Assembly: GCA_012932295.1 (NCBI GenBank)
Contig: JAAONU010000013.1
Location: 44,158,627-44,222,626, forward strand
Direction: 5' to 3'
DNA: 64,000 bases
DNA from: Cyclina sinensis
Taxonomy: Eukaryota > Mollusca > Bivalvia > Venerida > Veneridae
In this document: positions 36,731-50,359 of the stretch, piece by piece
Layout of the letters: the number at the start of each line of letters is the position of its first letter
How positions within the stretch are numbered: position 1 is the stretch's first letter
Made by a program: the position numbers and the translations under genes
The notes under the pieces: model-generated
What the model was told of the DNA's origin: nothing
The model's input: only the letters and a program-made list of their open reading frames with translations
The model's database searches: none

Positions 36731-39607
36731 CCAGTGTCTTCTATCATTAAGTGCTAGACGCTTCAAGTGTATTTAATTATTCAATTATGTATCTATTTAT
36801 TTATCATTACAAATTTTACAACGGTCTCCTAGATTTGTGGTTGTTGAAACTTTTAACAGTAGGTCTTTAGAATTTAAACTTTAGAACCACAAATTTATGA
36901 TTAAGATTACAAGAACTGCGCTACATGCATATTGAGATTTAAAGGTTGAAAGAATTTCGCATTTTATAATTTTAAAAATAAGCTGTTCAAATTAATATAT
37001 TATAATTATGTTTCATATAAACTATATGAACAAGGAATATCATTTATATTTTGTTATAATCGTAAAACACTTAATCTGAAAATATAACTATGCAAGATAC
37101 CATGTTTACTATTCAGAAGAAGAATTACAACAATTGTTTATATATGAGATAGCAATATTTTCTAAAAATATTTACGCATGCGTTCTTTATCTATTACATT
37201 ATAAAAATGCAGCGCTACAATATCACGGTATGTCATCACTATCTCGATAGTTTCAAAGAACAAAATCTTTTCAACTCTTCAAAAGGATCAGTTAATGAAA
37301 TTTTAATGGAATATTTGGCTGCAGTACGACTGCAGTCTCTCGGAAAAACTATAAAGATAAATGATAGAATCAGCAGTTATAAAATCTGATGAGTTTTGCA
37401 CATTGCTTATAAAATTTATTATCTTAAACATTCTCGAGTATTATTCATAAACTGATTGACAGAAACATGTAATAACTGACAGCCAGTTAAGTTCAATTAA
37501 TTTAATATTTATTTGAATGAATGATGGGACTCTATGGAAAAATATGTTTGACAGATATGCAGGCATGCAAGAACGGGAAAAAAGCAAACAGACAATTTTA
37601 AACATTATGATAAACACTGACATTGACAATCATAGCTTGATTAGGAATATTTTTAAATGAATAAAATCAGTTCAGCGGATGTGATAATACATTCAGGGGT
37701 GATCTTTTCTAAGCATAATTATATTGGTCAACATTTCACTGTGAAAAATGTAAAGCTTTCTCCGTGTCTGTTCTTGTCTTGTATATGCCTTAGGCAATAT
37801 GGCTATAGCCAGTGCCGAAAATAAACAGACACAATGGGTTATTCTTTAAATCGGTTAGAACTCTACTTACTGTCAATTAAAACTTCTACATACATTGATT
37901 CTCATGAGTATGTCGATGATTTGAAGTACTCAAGATTTGCAGCTCAACTATAATCAGAATACTTCGTGCAGTCAATGAAAGAAAATAAAGATGAGTTTTG
38001 TTATAGTGATTGTCAGACGGGTCCGCATAATTATAAATTCCTAGACAATTACCTTAAGTGGTTGAAAACATAAAAACATCAAATTTTCTCAACTGTCTGG
38101 GCTTTTCTTGTAGAAATAATCATGTCTGAGAAGACAGTTTTAGGCAGTAAGCTATTATAGGAAAATAGGTTGGATGTTAAATTGCATGGAAGAACTGAGG
38201 AAATTCTATCAACAAACTCCACCGTAAAAGAATGGCAAACTAGAAGATGTTATATAAATGCTAACTCATACAAAGAATGTCTCTGAATTTGTCTGAGCAG
38301 ACTTTACTCAGGTGTAGTCATTTTATCAAGGGCCCAGTTTCATTCGGCACCTAGTATATGATTGGCAGAGGAATGATAGAAGTAACAACAACAAACCTTG
38401 ACAAAAACTTTCGTTTCACAAGTTATAGAAAAACATTCCTTTTATATGCTTTAAGCATTTGAACACATTTGCTGTGAAACAGCATCAATGATGGCCTATG
38501 AAACTTCAAGATATGTTTTAGCTGTAGTATAATAAAATGTTAACTAATTTTAGAATTAAAGATGTCAGTCAATGCTTAATAATTCTTTATGACATATTTT
38601 AACTAGGTAGTAATTCATATAATTTGACAAATAAACTTTTGTTCGTTCTCCATATATAAAACAAAAATGATATGTCTTTGTGATTACTGAATCACCAAGT
38701 TGTAATTTTTATTATTATAAAGGTATTACATCTTAATTTTATGTATTCAGCTTTGTCACGTGATCATACATGTATATGTATTGCAATATGTTGTTATGTA
38801 ATGATGTACTGCATGTACAAGTTACAAAAATAAACTTCTTGTCCTTTATTTATCTTTATTTTACAAAATCTCATGAGAATAAATTATAACATTTATTCGT
38901 TCTTTAAAAATCTGAAAGACCTGAACACTTTTCGGGACAACAAACGTTTTAACTACTGATGTTGTTTTAATGTTATAAAGTGTAATAATAAATAAACTTG
39001 AAACACAAATGTTCTTTTCTCTATAATCGTTATAACCTTTGTTCTTCACTATAAGCTACAACGGAATCAAACCTCAATTCGTTCTGAGTGGTATTGTTTT
39101 CATCGATATGTCAGATTAAATGACAGACAGGTAGGTTTTCTTAATCTGACTGGACCAGTTCTAGACCAGATACTCTACTGAACACTTCAAGTCTCCCCAG
39201 AGCACGAATCGAGTTACAATTATTCACATTACAAATTTACAAGTCAGCCACATGAACTATTCGACCTAGCATAAAATGAATGGGTCATAGGTATAGTTTC
39301 TTTGATATTCGCCAACAATTTGAAAGTTAAACTTCACTGGCAGTACTCGGCATATGCACTTCGTTTGTACTTGCTGTATGGTTTATAATTACAATGTATA
39401 TGGTTAGAGTAATATAGACAGAATATAATGTAACATCAAAGAAAGAAAAGTAAATAACGTTTTTAATAAGGAATCGTTAAAACTGTCTTTAAACTTCATA
39501 CAGGCCAGCAAAACTAAATGTAGAAACTTGGTGGGAAAAAAAACACAACTTTAGGACTTTATGTGAACAATACAAATATTTTACAGATTTGACATAGTAC
39601 TAGTACA

Positions 39608-39638
39608 CCCCCCAACCCCATCCCCCTCCCCCGCCCCC
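39608..39638 (-). other. G-quadruplex / i-motif candidate
   Basis: The plus strand has five cytosine runs (C6, C4, C5, C5, C5) separated by loops of one or two bases, so the minus strand has the matching G runs. This fits the strict quadruplex pattern of four or more runs of at least three G with short loops. It stands out in very AT-rich DNA and lies on the coding strand of Wnt16 intron 1, about 2.3 kb downstream of exon 1. Confidence 0.75.
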
Positions 39639-40529
39639 TCCTCGGTCGCCTACCTCGCCTCTCATCATTTTTCCCGTGAAAACAACATCAACAACACTAT
39701 CAACAACATAAACATAACATCAAATTTGAACAAATCCACATTTAGTGCTGTGTAGGGATATTTGAATAGAATCTTGCTAATATTCTAATTAAAACACCTC
39801 TTAATCTTGAATTATTTGAGGGGGGATTATCACGTTTTAGCTGGTTTACCGAATCACGTATCACCATCACAAAGTAACAAGCTAATGAATTATTTAACTG
39901 TTCCTAAATAAATTCATAAGGAAACTGTTTAAGTTTTATGTAAATACGATATATGTTATATTGATTGTATCTCAATTTACAAGTGTGATATATCAACATT
40001 TTATGTAATTAAAGGTATACACATGTATATTTCTTATTTAAAGAACAAAAAAAAAACTCTTTGCGAATTCTTTTTACAAAAATAAAAACTAAGATGGAAT
40101 GAATATAAAAATTTATCAAATGAGTTTAACCCAGACTTTTGACAATATTCTAAATTTACAGAAATTCATAACACATAGATGTAATATTAATATTTTTCTT
40201 TTATTTCCTGCAAGTTTAAAGCTATATTTTTTTTATTTTCTGGTAAGGAATTTAACACGCATCTTTATTGTGCGTTTGTGTTTTTACTTTAAATGTATGA
40301 GATAAGAAATGTATCTTTGTTTATCACTTCGTATATATAATCAGCTTTATTTCTATTCCTCATTATCACAACAGTGAACTTGAGGAAAGTTGGTTATTTT
40401 AAATCATCATGTAAAGTAAAGATTATAAAATCAAATTTGCCTAAATTTAAACGCATAACGCATGAAATTTTGAATGTAATACAATCAAGTTTTTATTACA
40501 ATAAAGATACCTACGGACATTTATCCTTG

Positions 40530-40970
40530 ACAGATGAAGATTTGACATGACTTACAAATGATGATTTGACATGACTTACAATGAAGATTTCACATGACTT
40601 AGAAATAAAGAGTTCATATGACTTGCAAATGAAGATTGCACATGACTTCCAAATGAATACTTCACATGACTTACAAATGAAGATTTCACATGACTTGCAA
40701 TGAAGATTTCACATGATTTACAAATGGAAATTTCAACTGAGTTGTAAATGAAGATTTCGCATGACTAACAAATGAAGATTTCACATGACTAACAAATGAA
40801 GATTTCACATGACTAACAAATGAAGATTCACATGCCTAACAAATGAAGATTTCATATGACTTTCAAGTGAAGATTTCACATGATTTACAAATGAAAATTT
40901 CACCTGAGTTTGCAAATGAAGATTTCACGTGACTAACAAATGAAGATTTCACATGACTAACAAAAGTACA
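40530..40970. repeat. 24-bp minisatellite array, ~18 copies
   Basis: The unit is GAAGATTTCACATGACTTAC plus AAAT, with 22-25 base spacing and point changes. It is unrelated in sequence to the 23.4-kb array. It sits about 1 kb from Wnt16 exon 1. Confidence 0.93.
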
Positions 40971-41938
40971 CTAGATTTCTCTCACAATTACAGCATGATG
41001 CCTTAATTTTGTTTTTTTCTGTATTTTGGGTCGGAATGTCTTCAATTTTTCTTGATACATATACATGACAGGAAGTTTTTGAAGATAAAAATGAATTTTA
41101 AGATGTTTAACTGTTATTGAAGACTTCATTTTGAAGTATTTGTACTTAAAGACAACCAATTTTAAACATGTTTAGCTTTTGTTAAGATATATTATACTAG
41201 AATCAGGATTTAGAGAAACATTAAGCACATTGGAAGGTGATTAAACACATGCACATTTTACTCTTGCCAACTTCCATACACTTTTCTGTGAAAAAGACAT
41301 ATATTTGTATTCATTTCTTCTTACCCCAAACAATTTAGTTGGATTATCTAAATTCACTAAAATTATCGTTTTCCTTATTATTTGTGGTTGCTTGCCGTGT
41401 TATTTAAGGTATCTTTAGAATTCAAAGATTTTTTGTGCATTTTTTAAAGACAAGTTGAACAAGTTTTTGGAATGGTAAAATGGTGTACCTTTATTTTAGT
41501 TCACATATATTATTTTATTTACTCTGCTTTACAAATAACAACTTCTTAACAGTAAATTCAGCTCAAACCCCGGCTATGTTTTATTTTTTTTTAGTTACAA
41601 TACTTATCATTTAAAGAAACAAAATTCTCTACAATGCAACTGATTTTATAGCTTTGTAGAAGAAAACAAACCACACACTTAATTTTAAAAGATTCGCAAA
41701 AAAAAATAAATTAATGCAATTATATATTAATATTTACTTAACATTTATAAGATGGCGTTTTTGTCCGATTAAGCTTTCGTTGCACGTGGATGTAACAAAT
41801 TTATTTTTCAATGAAATAAAATTACTAAAGCCGGTGAATATTTAGTTAAAACAAGAAAAGCACATCAATGGTCTGGGGCGTATATGCAACTTCCTTAATT
41901 ATAGTTTTCTGTTTAAACAAACTAAATTTCGAACTTAC

Positions 41939-42030
41939 ATCCAATTAGCATCAACCAGAGTAGATAAAGTTAATCCACAAATTATGGAGACGGATATCCA
42001 CTGACTTAATCCTCGCATTACTCCATCCAT
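41939..42030 (-). CDS. Wnt16: Wnt16-like exon 1 (start codon and signal peptide)
   Basis: On the minus strand an ATG at 42030 opens 30 codons plus two bases, ending at AT|GTAAGT (donor at 41938). The peptide is MDGVMRGLSQ, then a hydrophobic stretch ISVSIICGLTLSTLV (residues ~12-26), then DANW, which looks like a secretory signal peptide. The trailing AT plus the leading G of exon 2 make Met31, giving NWMYLGI at the junction. This matches the NWM-LGI arrangement at the start of mature Wnt16 in vertebrates. Donor quality, phase and junction sequence agree, so I accept this exon although it is short. A second in-frame ATG (residue 5) is an alternative start. Intron 1 to exon 2 is about 14.8 kb. 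Confidence 0.85.
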
Positions 42031-42116
42031 ACTGCACGAAATACATTCCAAAAACACACAAGAAACAAACTTTTCAAACTTTAATTGAAAATTCTATTCG
42101 TATTTATCGAAATTTT

Positions 42117-42130
42117 GTTTTTTATAAATA
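42117..42130 (-). promoter_or_regulatory. Possible TATA-like element upstream of Wnt16 exon 1
   Basis: The minus strand reads TATTTATAAAAAAC about 90 bases upstream of the exon 1 ATG. The position would suit a TATA box with a short 5' UTR, but the region is very AT-rich and no initiator can be assigned, so this is weak. Confidence 0.2.
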
Positions 42131-45100
42131 TTTTTTTCCTGTTATGAAATGTTAAATGAAAAGAAATCCGTCATTGGTCGTGTATTATTGTATCACTTTC
42201 ATTGAATGACAGACGTACTAAAATCATCTTTGAACCTAGGCAAACGTTATCATCAGTTCGAATGTAGCCGAGCAGAACACGAGGAGTTTTTACATCCACT
42301 TATCATTCGACGATACAGATCATTGGGGAAAAGTTTTATACATAACCCAAAACATTTTGTTTCGGAGTCATTGATTGGTTACTAATTTTAATCATGTCTT
42401 GGTTATCTTCGGAGTCTGAATGGTATTTAAATGAATGTGTTTCAGCCTTAAAAGAATTTATACAACATTTTTTTTCAAACTGATTTATGTCAGCAATATT
42501 TCAACTCTGTCCCAAAGTTATATTTTTCTATCACATTTTTCTAGTCTAATTTTAGACAAGCTTATGATCCAATTTTTTCATCTGAAAAAAAGGTCGTTTT
42601 ACTTTCTCAATACCATAGATGAGAACAGTTCATTCTTAATCAAATTCATTTTTGCCGGTTAATAAAACCGATAAAATACACGGTATGATGAGATTTAACG
42701 CTTCTCGACTCCCCGGGGCTTAATGAGTTAGCATTCAATAAGTATAGTAAATTTTATCGTTTAAATTAAAGTAGATTTCAATTGAAGCTTTCCTATTTAA
42801 GATAAACGCCGGTATGATACATATGTAACGGGGGCTGGTCCACGTATTTTTGCGGGAAAGTTTTGCTTTTCTCTCTCCCCTCCCCTCCCCACATTTTATA
42901 CTTTTGCATTATAATTTCGCTTATATTTTGAAATCACCAGACGTTTCTTTGCTATTTTACATTAGATTTCGTTTCGTCGAGTTTTTTATGCAGAATACAA
43001 AAACACATTCGTTTTTCAATGTTAAGTACGTATCATAATTGAACTTTGAAATAAATGAAAGAAACAAAAATGGACAGCTGAATAATTCATGAAAATATGT
43101 TTGTCAAAGGATCATTATTAGTTGTTCAAATAGGACCACACACGGTATTGTTGGTCGCATGAAAGACATTAAAAGGAATTCAAAGCATTAGCAGTCATTT
43201 ATCGGAGGAGAAGAGCATGTTTATAAAAGGCCATGTTGTATTTTCTGTTTACTTAAACGCATATAAGAGACGCTGTACTCTCAAGTTTGTTCTGTGTGAA
43301 CTGGCAAAGATCAATCCTCTTTATGTACGAATTGAAAAATAGGTCTCATAAGGTAGAGATGCATTAATTAAGACTAAAGAGAAAAAAACACGCGTGCTGA
43401 CTGATCTAGATAAGTTTGAGTTTTAAAGTGTGTTTACTTATTTGGCAATGTGTGTACGTATTTTCTGCACGTTCCTGCACTAGATTTCTAATTCAAATAA
43501 TATTGCAACAGAACAGAACAGAACAGTGAAAAATTAGAATGTCAGTGAGGGAGGAAGATGTGAAAAGGAAGGAACTTAAAACAATGCAAAAATACTTCAG
43601 CTTAGATTTATGAATACCAACGCAAAGGAAACAAAACCTGTAACCTGTTAAAAGACGCACTATTAAAATCAAAATGATCGACAACCAGCACGGTAAAATC
43701 GCTACAATTGTCTGATCAAAACTTAAACAATGTGTAAGACCGAACTACGTAAAAATTCAGTTATGTGCAAAAGATATAATGATGACAACGTTTTATTACA
43801 AATCCTTTTATTCCTGACCCTGTTGAGAACATTCAGAATATAGTTAATATTGCCTTCAAAGATTATTGGGTCCAGTGCCCTTTTTTGAACCCCCTTTTAA
43901 ATGGTCTTTTAATAAAAAATGTGACAATATTGTATTTTTCTTCTGTTGTTAGCAAAGCATCACACATTTTTTTTATCAATTTGTTTTTCATTGTTTTATA
44001 ATATACATGTATATATAAAAGGTAAAAAATGCTTACCAACAAAATACATATTTGCCTGTATTGTTGTATAAACATTCATGACACCTAAACTATCAGAACT
44101 GGTTTTTTATACAACCATATTTTTACCCAAAAAAAGGAAATAATATTGTATTTAGTGAACACTGGCTTCAAGATCATAGGTTCATGTCAGCGCTACCAAT
44201 ATAGAGATATCATATTTCACCACCCGTCAACAATCCACCCCTAATTCTTTTCTAATTACAGCCGTGGGTAGACAGCACCGGCCTCGTCATCAAATACAGT
44301 ATCCCATTAGGACCCTAATTGTTCATTTATTGAAACCCGATGAAACCCAAAACGGGGCACAGTAATAATAGCTGCAGCTCTGAGTGGCAAATCTGAAGTG
44401 GTGAGAACGTAACTTAAGTAGGGGAGGTAAGTCTGTCGTGAGTGATCGAGAAAGCTTAAAAAAAGAATGACAAAAGGTTAAATAAGCAACGAAAAACAAA
44501 CAAACCTCGAGAGATCTTCATGAAATGTGTTATCTTTACAGTACAAAAAGATTCTTTTTTCGCACGAAAATGACAAATGTTTTAAATATTTCTTTGAAGT
44601 GATTTTCAAGTAGGACAAAATAAATTTAGGAGTCATTCTTTCTTTAGTAGACATTTTTATGGCCATTTTCAACAAAAATAAGGTTTCATTACAGGGCTTT
44701 TAATGTCCAGATGTAAACATTGTCAATCTTAATTGAAGATCTATTTACTTCTTGAGAAGGTCGTCTGGATTAATATATTAGGTTTTAACATGAACTTCTG
44801 TGAATTGGCTATTAGCTATCCTATGCGTGAAAGAGTTAAATCATGTAGACACCTTGGCTAACATCTTCTTGGTGACATTCGAAACAATATTGTCGGTGGA
44901 GCAGCATATTTTGTTGTACGTGTACCATAAACTGGAGATTTCTAAATTCATGTATTTAAATCACTTAACGTCTTTGGCAGTATTCAAACTCTAGGCGTTA
45001 TTTTACTCCATGAACAAAAGCAGAATTTTGACACAATGACATGGGAAACAAGATGGTGGTAGAAACCTGTGCTTTTACTAATATAAAGGATGCCAAATTT

Positions 45101-48100
45101 TACTGTTTTTGATGAATGAACATTATTGCACAGTGTCGTTTGTTGGTTTCCGAGAGACACTCAAATACCAGCAAACCGTCAATAAACAACCGCTTGTGTG
45201 GGCAAAATAAAGCTCTGAAGTAAATTACTGGTTTCAACAATGGAATGCAGTAAAAAGATTTATAACCCTTACTATTTAACACGATACATTGTAGAATGGG
45301 GCTATTCTAGGCTTTATTAGCAAATTGGCTAAACTATTAGTACCAGGACAATTTGTGGTTTGATGTTGAAAGTTATAGCTTTGACCGGGCGAAGTTATGT
45401 CCCATACATTAACCGCATCTTAACTGATCAATCCAACGGAAGGAAAATGGCAGTAAAAATCGTTGATTTGAAATGTATCTTAGTGGATTAAAATTTGTGG
45501 AAAAACAAGTGCGACCAAATATGCAAATGTGTTTTGTGAGTCAGTTTTCTAATATTTACATTGGACTGAAAACAGAGACCTTTTGAAATCTTAAAAAAAG
45601 AGTCAAGAATATCAAACAACAGATGAAAAGACTTCATAGCTAATAAATGAATCTTTTGTTTACTGACCTTGTATGATATAAACCTAACAATGTCGTCTTG
45701 AAAGCAACGTTTTAGACAACTGAAGGAAACAAAAATCTATAGGAGACAGTAAAAGTAAATGCAGTGGTTCTGTTTACTGAATCTTCACCTTGTTTGTAGC
45801 CAATGAAAAAAAAATAGATTAGCAGTAAATTGACAAAAATAAAAGAAGAAATAAACGGAAGACGGTAGTAGTTATAAATATCATGGTACTGGAACTGATG
45901 ATGGTCTGTTATTACAGTTTAGTCTAGCAGGAGTTTTATTACGCCGTAAATAACAAACAAAGGTATTTATTACACTATTATATAGTATGGATGCTGGAGC
46001 ATATTACAACGGTAGTCCTAGGCAATAGATGCTTTGTCTCAAATTGCAACAATATGTTATGCAAAAAAAAAACGAACTGTACAATCCCTTCATTTCTTTT
46101 TTACAAATGTACTTGTTTGTTTGTTTTCTTTCGTTCTTTCTTTTTTCTTTCTTTCTTGCTTTCCTTCTTCCTTTCTGTCTTAAAGCTTTGCTATGATTGT
46201 CTTGCTTTATTAAATTTACAGATTTTTTACTATCCTAATTTTGTTCGCATCAATTGTTGACCTTACTGAACTCCTGAATAAACTCCTGAAACATATATGC
46301 CATGACATACCCGTGGCCTTCTGGACTTGAACCAACATTCCGCCACAGACAGAAGTTACTGTATGCGCTCAAATAAAATAAAATCCCTGACCCACCATTT
46401 CATAAATAAACTCTGCATTTTTCTCTTTGAATTAAAACAACCGATGCACTCAAATTCGACCGCCAACTGAAATCATATTAATTTTGCATTTTGAAAAAAA
46501 AGTTTAATGTCAAAGAATGAAATCTGATTTTTTCTTGTCATAAATTGTTTTACAAACAATATTTGAGTCTGGACCAAAGAAAGACAAAGAGTTGTAAAAA
46601 CAAGCTATTGCTATAAATTCAAATAATGACCCTTTTATTCGCTTTTGCTTAATTTCTGCAGTTGACATTTAAGTTAACCAAAACAAATGAATTAAATTTA
46701 TAAAAATATTAAACACCTACTGTTTCTTATTTTAGTAATGTGTTCGTCCTTTTAATTATAAACGAGTTCGAAAAAATCCAATAAAAATCCAGACTAAATA
46801 AATCAAGGGCACTAACTTGTGAAACTGTTTTTGCCGTCACTTTTACAGTTACCTCCCTTTAACCCATGTTTTCCCTTTACATTTATATTTAGCTTTATGT
46901 TTACTGCCCTGGATGGTACATGATTACGAATTTAAATCCCCTTCCATTCTGACTTTATGATTCACATTTTTTGTTGTTGTTGAGCTAAAACTGAAAACCT
47001 CAAATAACATGAACAAGCAAATAGTGTATTGTGATTATGCTTGCAGAAGAAAGACAACTCACTGTGACTTTGGCCACAAAACACTATTTCTATAAATTCT
47101 TTCCTTTTCACATGTATAAGAAACAGGAAACACTAATTCAGTGTGGAAAATGAGCCAAATCTTACCGGCTCGCTCAACCGGTCACCATTTCAGGACAGTG
47201 ACCCAGTGAGATTTAGATGTTTGTGACCTATAAACATTTCTTACATCATAATATTATTTCAAGAACATATTGGTCATTTTGTTGTAAATTTACAACTACA
47301 GTTTGAAGGTAAATATCAACTAAAAGATAGAAAAAATGTGCGGTGTAATATTAGAAATAGTACAAACCACTTCGGACCTCATGCCTTTATAGTAACGTTC
47401 AAGTCAGTTCCAAACATTGGAAAGCCGTCAGTGGTGTGTACTATTTCTTAATGAATATGATGCACAATACAGGGCAGTGGGCCCTACATCAGTGTGGTTT
47501 CTGACTCGTCATATCGGCCCACTATCTGAGCGCAATGGCTCGCTGAGATTTAGTTAGTTGTGACTTATAACATATTTTATTTAAACTCGTCTTAATTAAT
47601 GGCTGTCGTGTATAATGCTATAATGTCATGCCAGAGAAGATCTATTTTGGTGAATAAATGAAACTTTGAAATTTGAAAATCATTTTTTTAGCATTTTATT
47701 TGTGGTTTTATAAATTTATTCCTAAATGTTATGACATTGATAGTTCAATAAAGCAGACGACATTGATAGTTCAATACAGCAGACGACATACAAACGTTTC
47801 TTCTTCAGACTTAATTATACTTATACTTTGGTGGAACAGGGAAAGGATCATTGAGTTTATTTTGCCTGTCATATTTTGTAAATAAATGTCAGAAATCATT
47901 TAAGGAAGGTGTAATGTATGTATTCCATCTGAATTGTCTACAAGCCGAGTAGAAAACAGACCTGAAAAGCCATTACATCTTCATAGCCGATATCTTTGAA
48001 TAGAATAATCTAATATAGACGGTTTAGACGCAGACGTAGACGAATCCTTAGCAAATTACATTTCAAAACATATGTATCCATTTCACGTAAAATCTACCAG

Positions 48101-49076
48101 CATTACAAAACGGTCTCACATGAGCAATCCTGTCTGAAAATTGGCTCCGGTATGGACATTGGTCACTGAAGGTCAGATCAATCAGAGATTAACTGGCCTT
48201 CAGTTGAAGTCTGTTTGACAAACTGTTTTGATATAACATTTAAGGTTATTAGAAATTCTTCATTTAAGTATATTAGTATATTTAAGTATATCACATTTCA
48301 ATTTTTTTCTGATTTCCACTGAGTTTCACATGGTGAGCAAAATTTCTCACAAATTTGAAATAGGTTTTGAATGTCAATACATTTATTAGAATTAGACTGG
48401 GTTTTATTCATCCAAATGTCATTGCCTTCAAACATGATAAACGAATAAAATATGTATACCAACAACACCTTAGTAATTAGTATCTTTAAACAACTTGTTG
48501 GTAAACTGCTTCATGTTTAATATAGTAAAAGAAAATAATTATAATTAGTACAAACTTTATCGCCATCTGTAGCAAAATATTCCTTAAGTAATCATCAATG
48601 GATATGTAAGTTGCCTGTATACAGAAGACATGTATTATTTTATTCAATGGCAACTGACGATCAGTACTTAATTGTGTATAATCACTTTGCGTTTTCCCAC
48701 GCATTAAAATTGTAAACTGTTGGATTCTTTAAGAGAGTCATCATAAACGCATCACACGTAAACATGCAGCAGGTTGTCAACGGCTGCTAATCTAGAGTAT
48801 GAGATGTCAAGGATGATGGGAAGTCTGCACCGGAAATCAATGTAACCATAATGATAGAACTTTTCTTCATCTAAATATCTAGTAACGTTCGAAAATTATT
48901 AAAATAGTTGGTGTAAAGCTGAATTTGACAAAGTAACAAGTATCCAAAATGCCAAATGCAGGGCACCTGTAGATTGAAAACTCATTCCTTCACAGAACTC
49001 TTATTTAAAGATTGCGCTATCTTTATTCTAATACGCCTTTTATCCAAATACATTTACTGCTTTTGATAACATCGAG
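42131..49076. other. Intergenic DNA upstream of Wnt16
   Basis: AT-rich sequence without a recognisable gene. Small items seen are a (GAACA)n run near 43509, two related fragments at ~47206 and ~47538 sharing GAGATTTAG and TTGTGAC words, and a 26-bp duplication at 47733-47785. Some of it may be Wnt16 regulatory DNA, but nothing in the sequence proves that. Confidence 0.5.
47733..47785. repeat. 26-bp tandem duplication
   Basis: GACATTGATAGTTCAATAAA plus GCAGAC is repeated once with a single change. Confidence 0.85.
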
Positions 49077-49262
49077 TCTTACGAACATGAAAGTCCGTAA
49101 CAGATGCAATGCATCTTAGAATACACAACCCAGAGTGGGATTCTAACTCCGATCTTAACGCATCGACGACCAACACTCTAACCATTGAGCCAAAGAATCG
49201 ATTCCGTGACGCAGTTGTCAGAGGTTGTATTTATACAATTATAGGAAGGTGTGCACTAGACT
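49077..49262 (-). mobile_element. tRNA-derived SINE-like element, family A, copy 2
   Basis: Same family as 1316-1476, with the box A-like block intact on the minus strand and a diverged box B. Its tail begins CTTACGAACATGAAAGTCCG on the plus strand, identical to the start of the next copy 335 bases downstream, so the two copies are direct neighbours in the same orientation. Confidence 0.7.
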
Positions 49263-49411
49263 GTAACACAGCCACTCTTAAGAAAGTCATCATTTATGAT
49301 GATGAATGGTGTTGTGTATTTTTAGATAAGAAGATGAGACAGAAATCATGAAAGATTCTTTTTTATTTTATTTTTAACTAAGTCCAGGAGAGGTCAACCC
49401 GGACGAGCCCC

Positions 49412-49606
49412 ATCTTACGAACATGAAAGTCCGTAACAGAAAGATGTAATGCATCTTAGAATACACAACCCACAGCGGGATTCTAACTCCGATCTTTGTG
49501 CATCGAAGACCAACACTCTAACCACTGAGCCAAAGAATCGATTCCCTGACGCAGTTGTCAGAGGTTGTATTTATACAATTATAGTAAGGTATGCACAAGA
49601 CCGTTG
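49412..49606 (-). mobile_element. tRNA-derived SINE-like element, family A, copy 3
   Basis: Third copy, minus orientation. The plus-strand complement of box A (CCAACACTCTAACCACTGAG) and the flanking GGTTGTATTTATACAATTAT block are retained. Box B is weakened (GAGTTAGAATCC). Same orientation as the copy at 49077. Confidence 0.7.
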
Positions 49607-49960
49607 CAACAGGAATCAAACAAAGGAGATAGTTTATTAATGTATTTGTACACATTAAATCATATATACACAAACACATGGAGAACATCAATTCAAGAAC
49701 ATGTTTAGTGTGTTTAGAATGTTAACACATCTGATTCTTAGCATCTAGAATTAGGCGAAAATCAACAAAGCTGAAGCAAGCGCTACATACAATTGTACAC
49801 TGTTTCGACTGGATCAGTAGTTACACGGCTGTCATCACTTTCCTATTTTTCTTCGGTATCGTCACCTTTTTATCGAAAGAAAATAGGTCGCTATTAAAAT
49901 CCCGTTATTTCAAAAAATTAACAAACAACAGATTGGTATACTTATATATCAAGTAATTCA

Positions 49961-49982
49961 CACACACACACACACACACACA
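49961..49982. repeat. (CA)n microsatellite
   Basis: About eleven uninterrupted CA units. Confidence 0.95.
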
Positions 49983-50359
49983 CCAAATAAAAATCCAGAA
50001 ATTTTGACAATATCATAGATTGGAAATAAACTTGCACTGCAGTTACGTTAGAGTTGTGAACACTGTTTTTTAAGATCGCCTTTGTGAAAATTATCCGACG
50101 AATTCAGGCCTAGTTAAATGGTTTTTATATTTGAATGAACTTAACTTCCTAAGATGGAATTTCGTCTGGAATGCCATCTCTTGAACTAAGTTTATAATCC
50201 ATATATAATAGTTCTCTGATTTTACATTATTTTACATTTACATCATACAAGATGACTTTGTGACAGTTGTGTCTATTACGGCTGAATGAGGAAGTGCTTC
50301 TTGTACAAATTGAACCTCCTGTAGCAGTATCAGTGAATCGCTCAATGCATCAATTACTG

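Larger units (their letters stand above)
27128..41938 (-). other. Wnt16: Wnt16 intron 1 (~14.8 kb)
   Basis: This span is bounded by the exon 1 donor GTAAGT and the exon 2 acceptor TTTTTCAG. It contains the 39-bp satellite array, an ATC/ATT trinucleotide tract, a tRNA-like SINE fragment near 36.6 kb, a C-rich quadruplex candidate and a 24-bp array. The stretches 30540-35640, 36750-39600 and 41000-41930 are AT-rich unique-looking sequence in which I see no gene. The open frames there (for example at 34720-35064) lack recognisable domains. Confidence 0.8.

Noticed and set aside
46290..46350. GGTTCAAGTCC on the minus strand as a possible tRNA
   Set aside because: It is a box B-like word without a box A or pairing arms.
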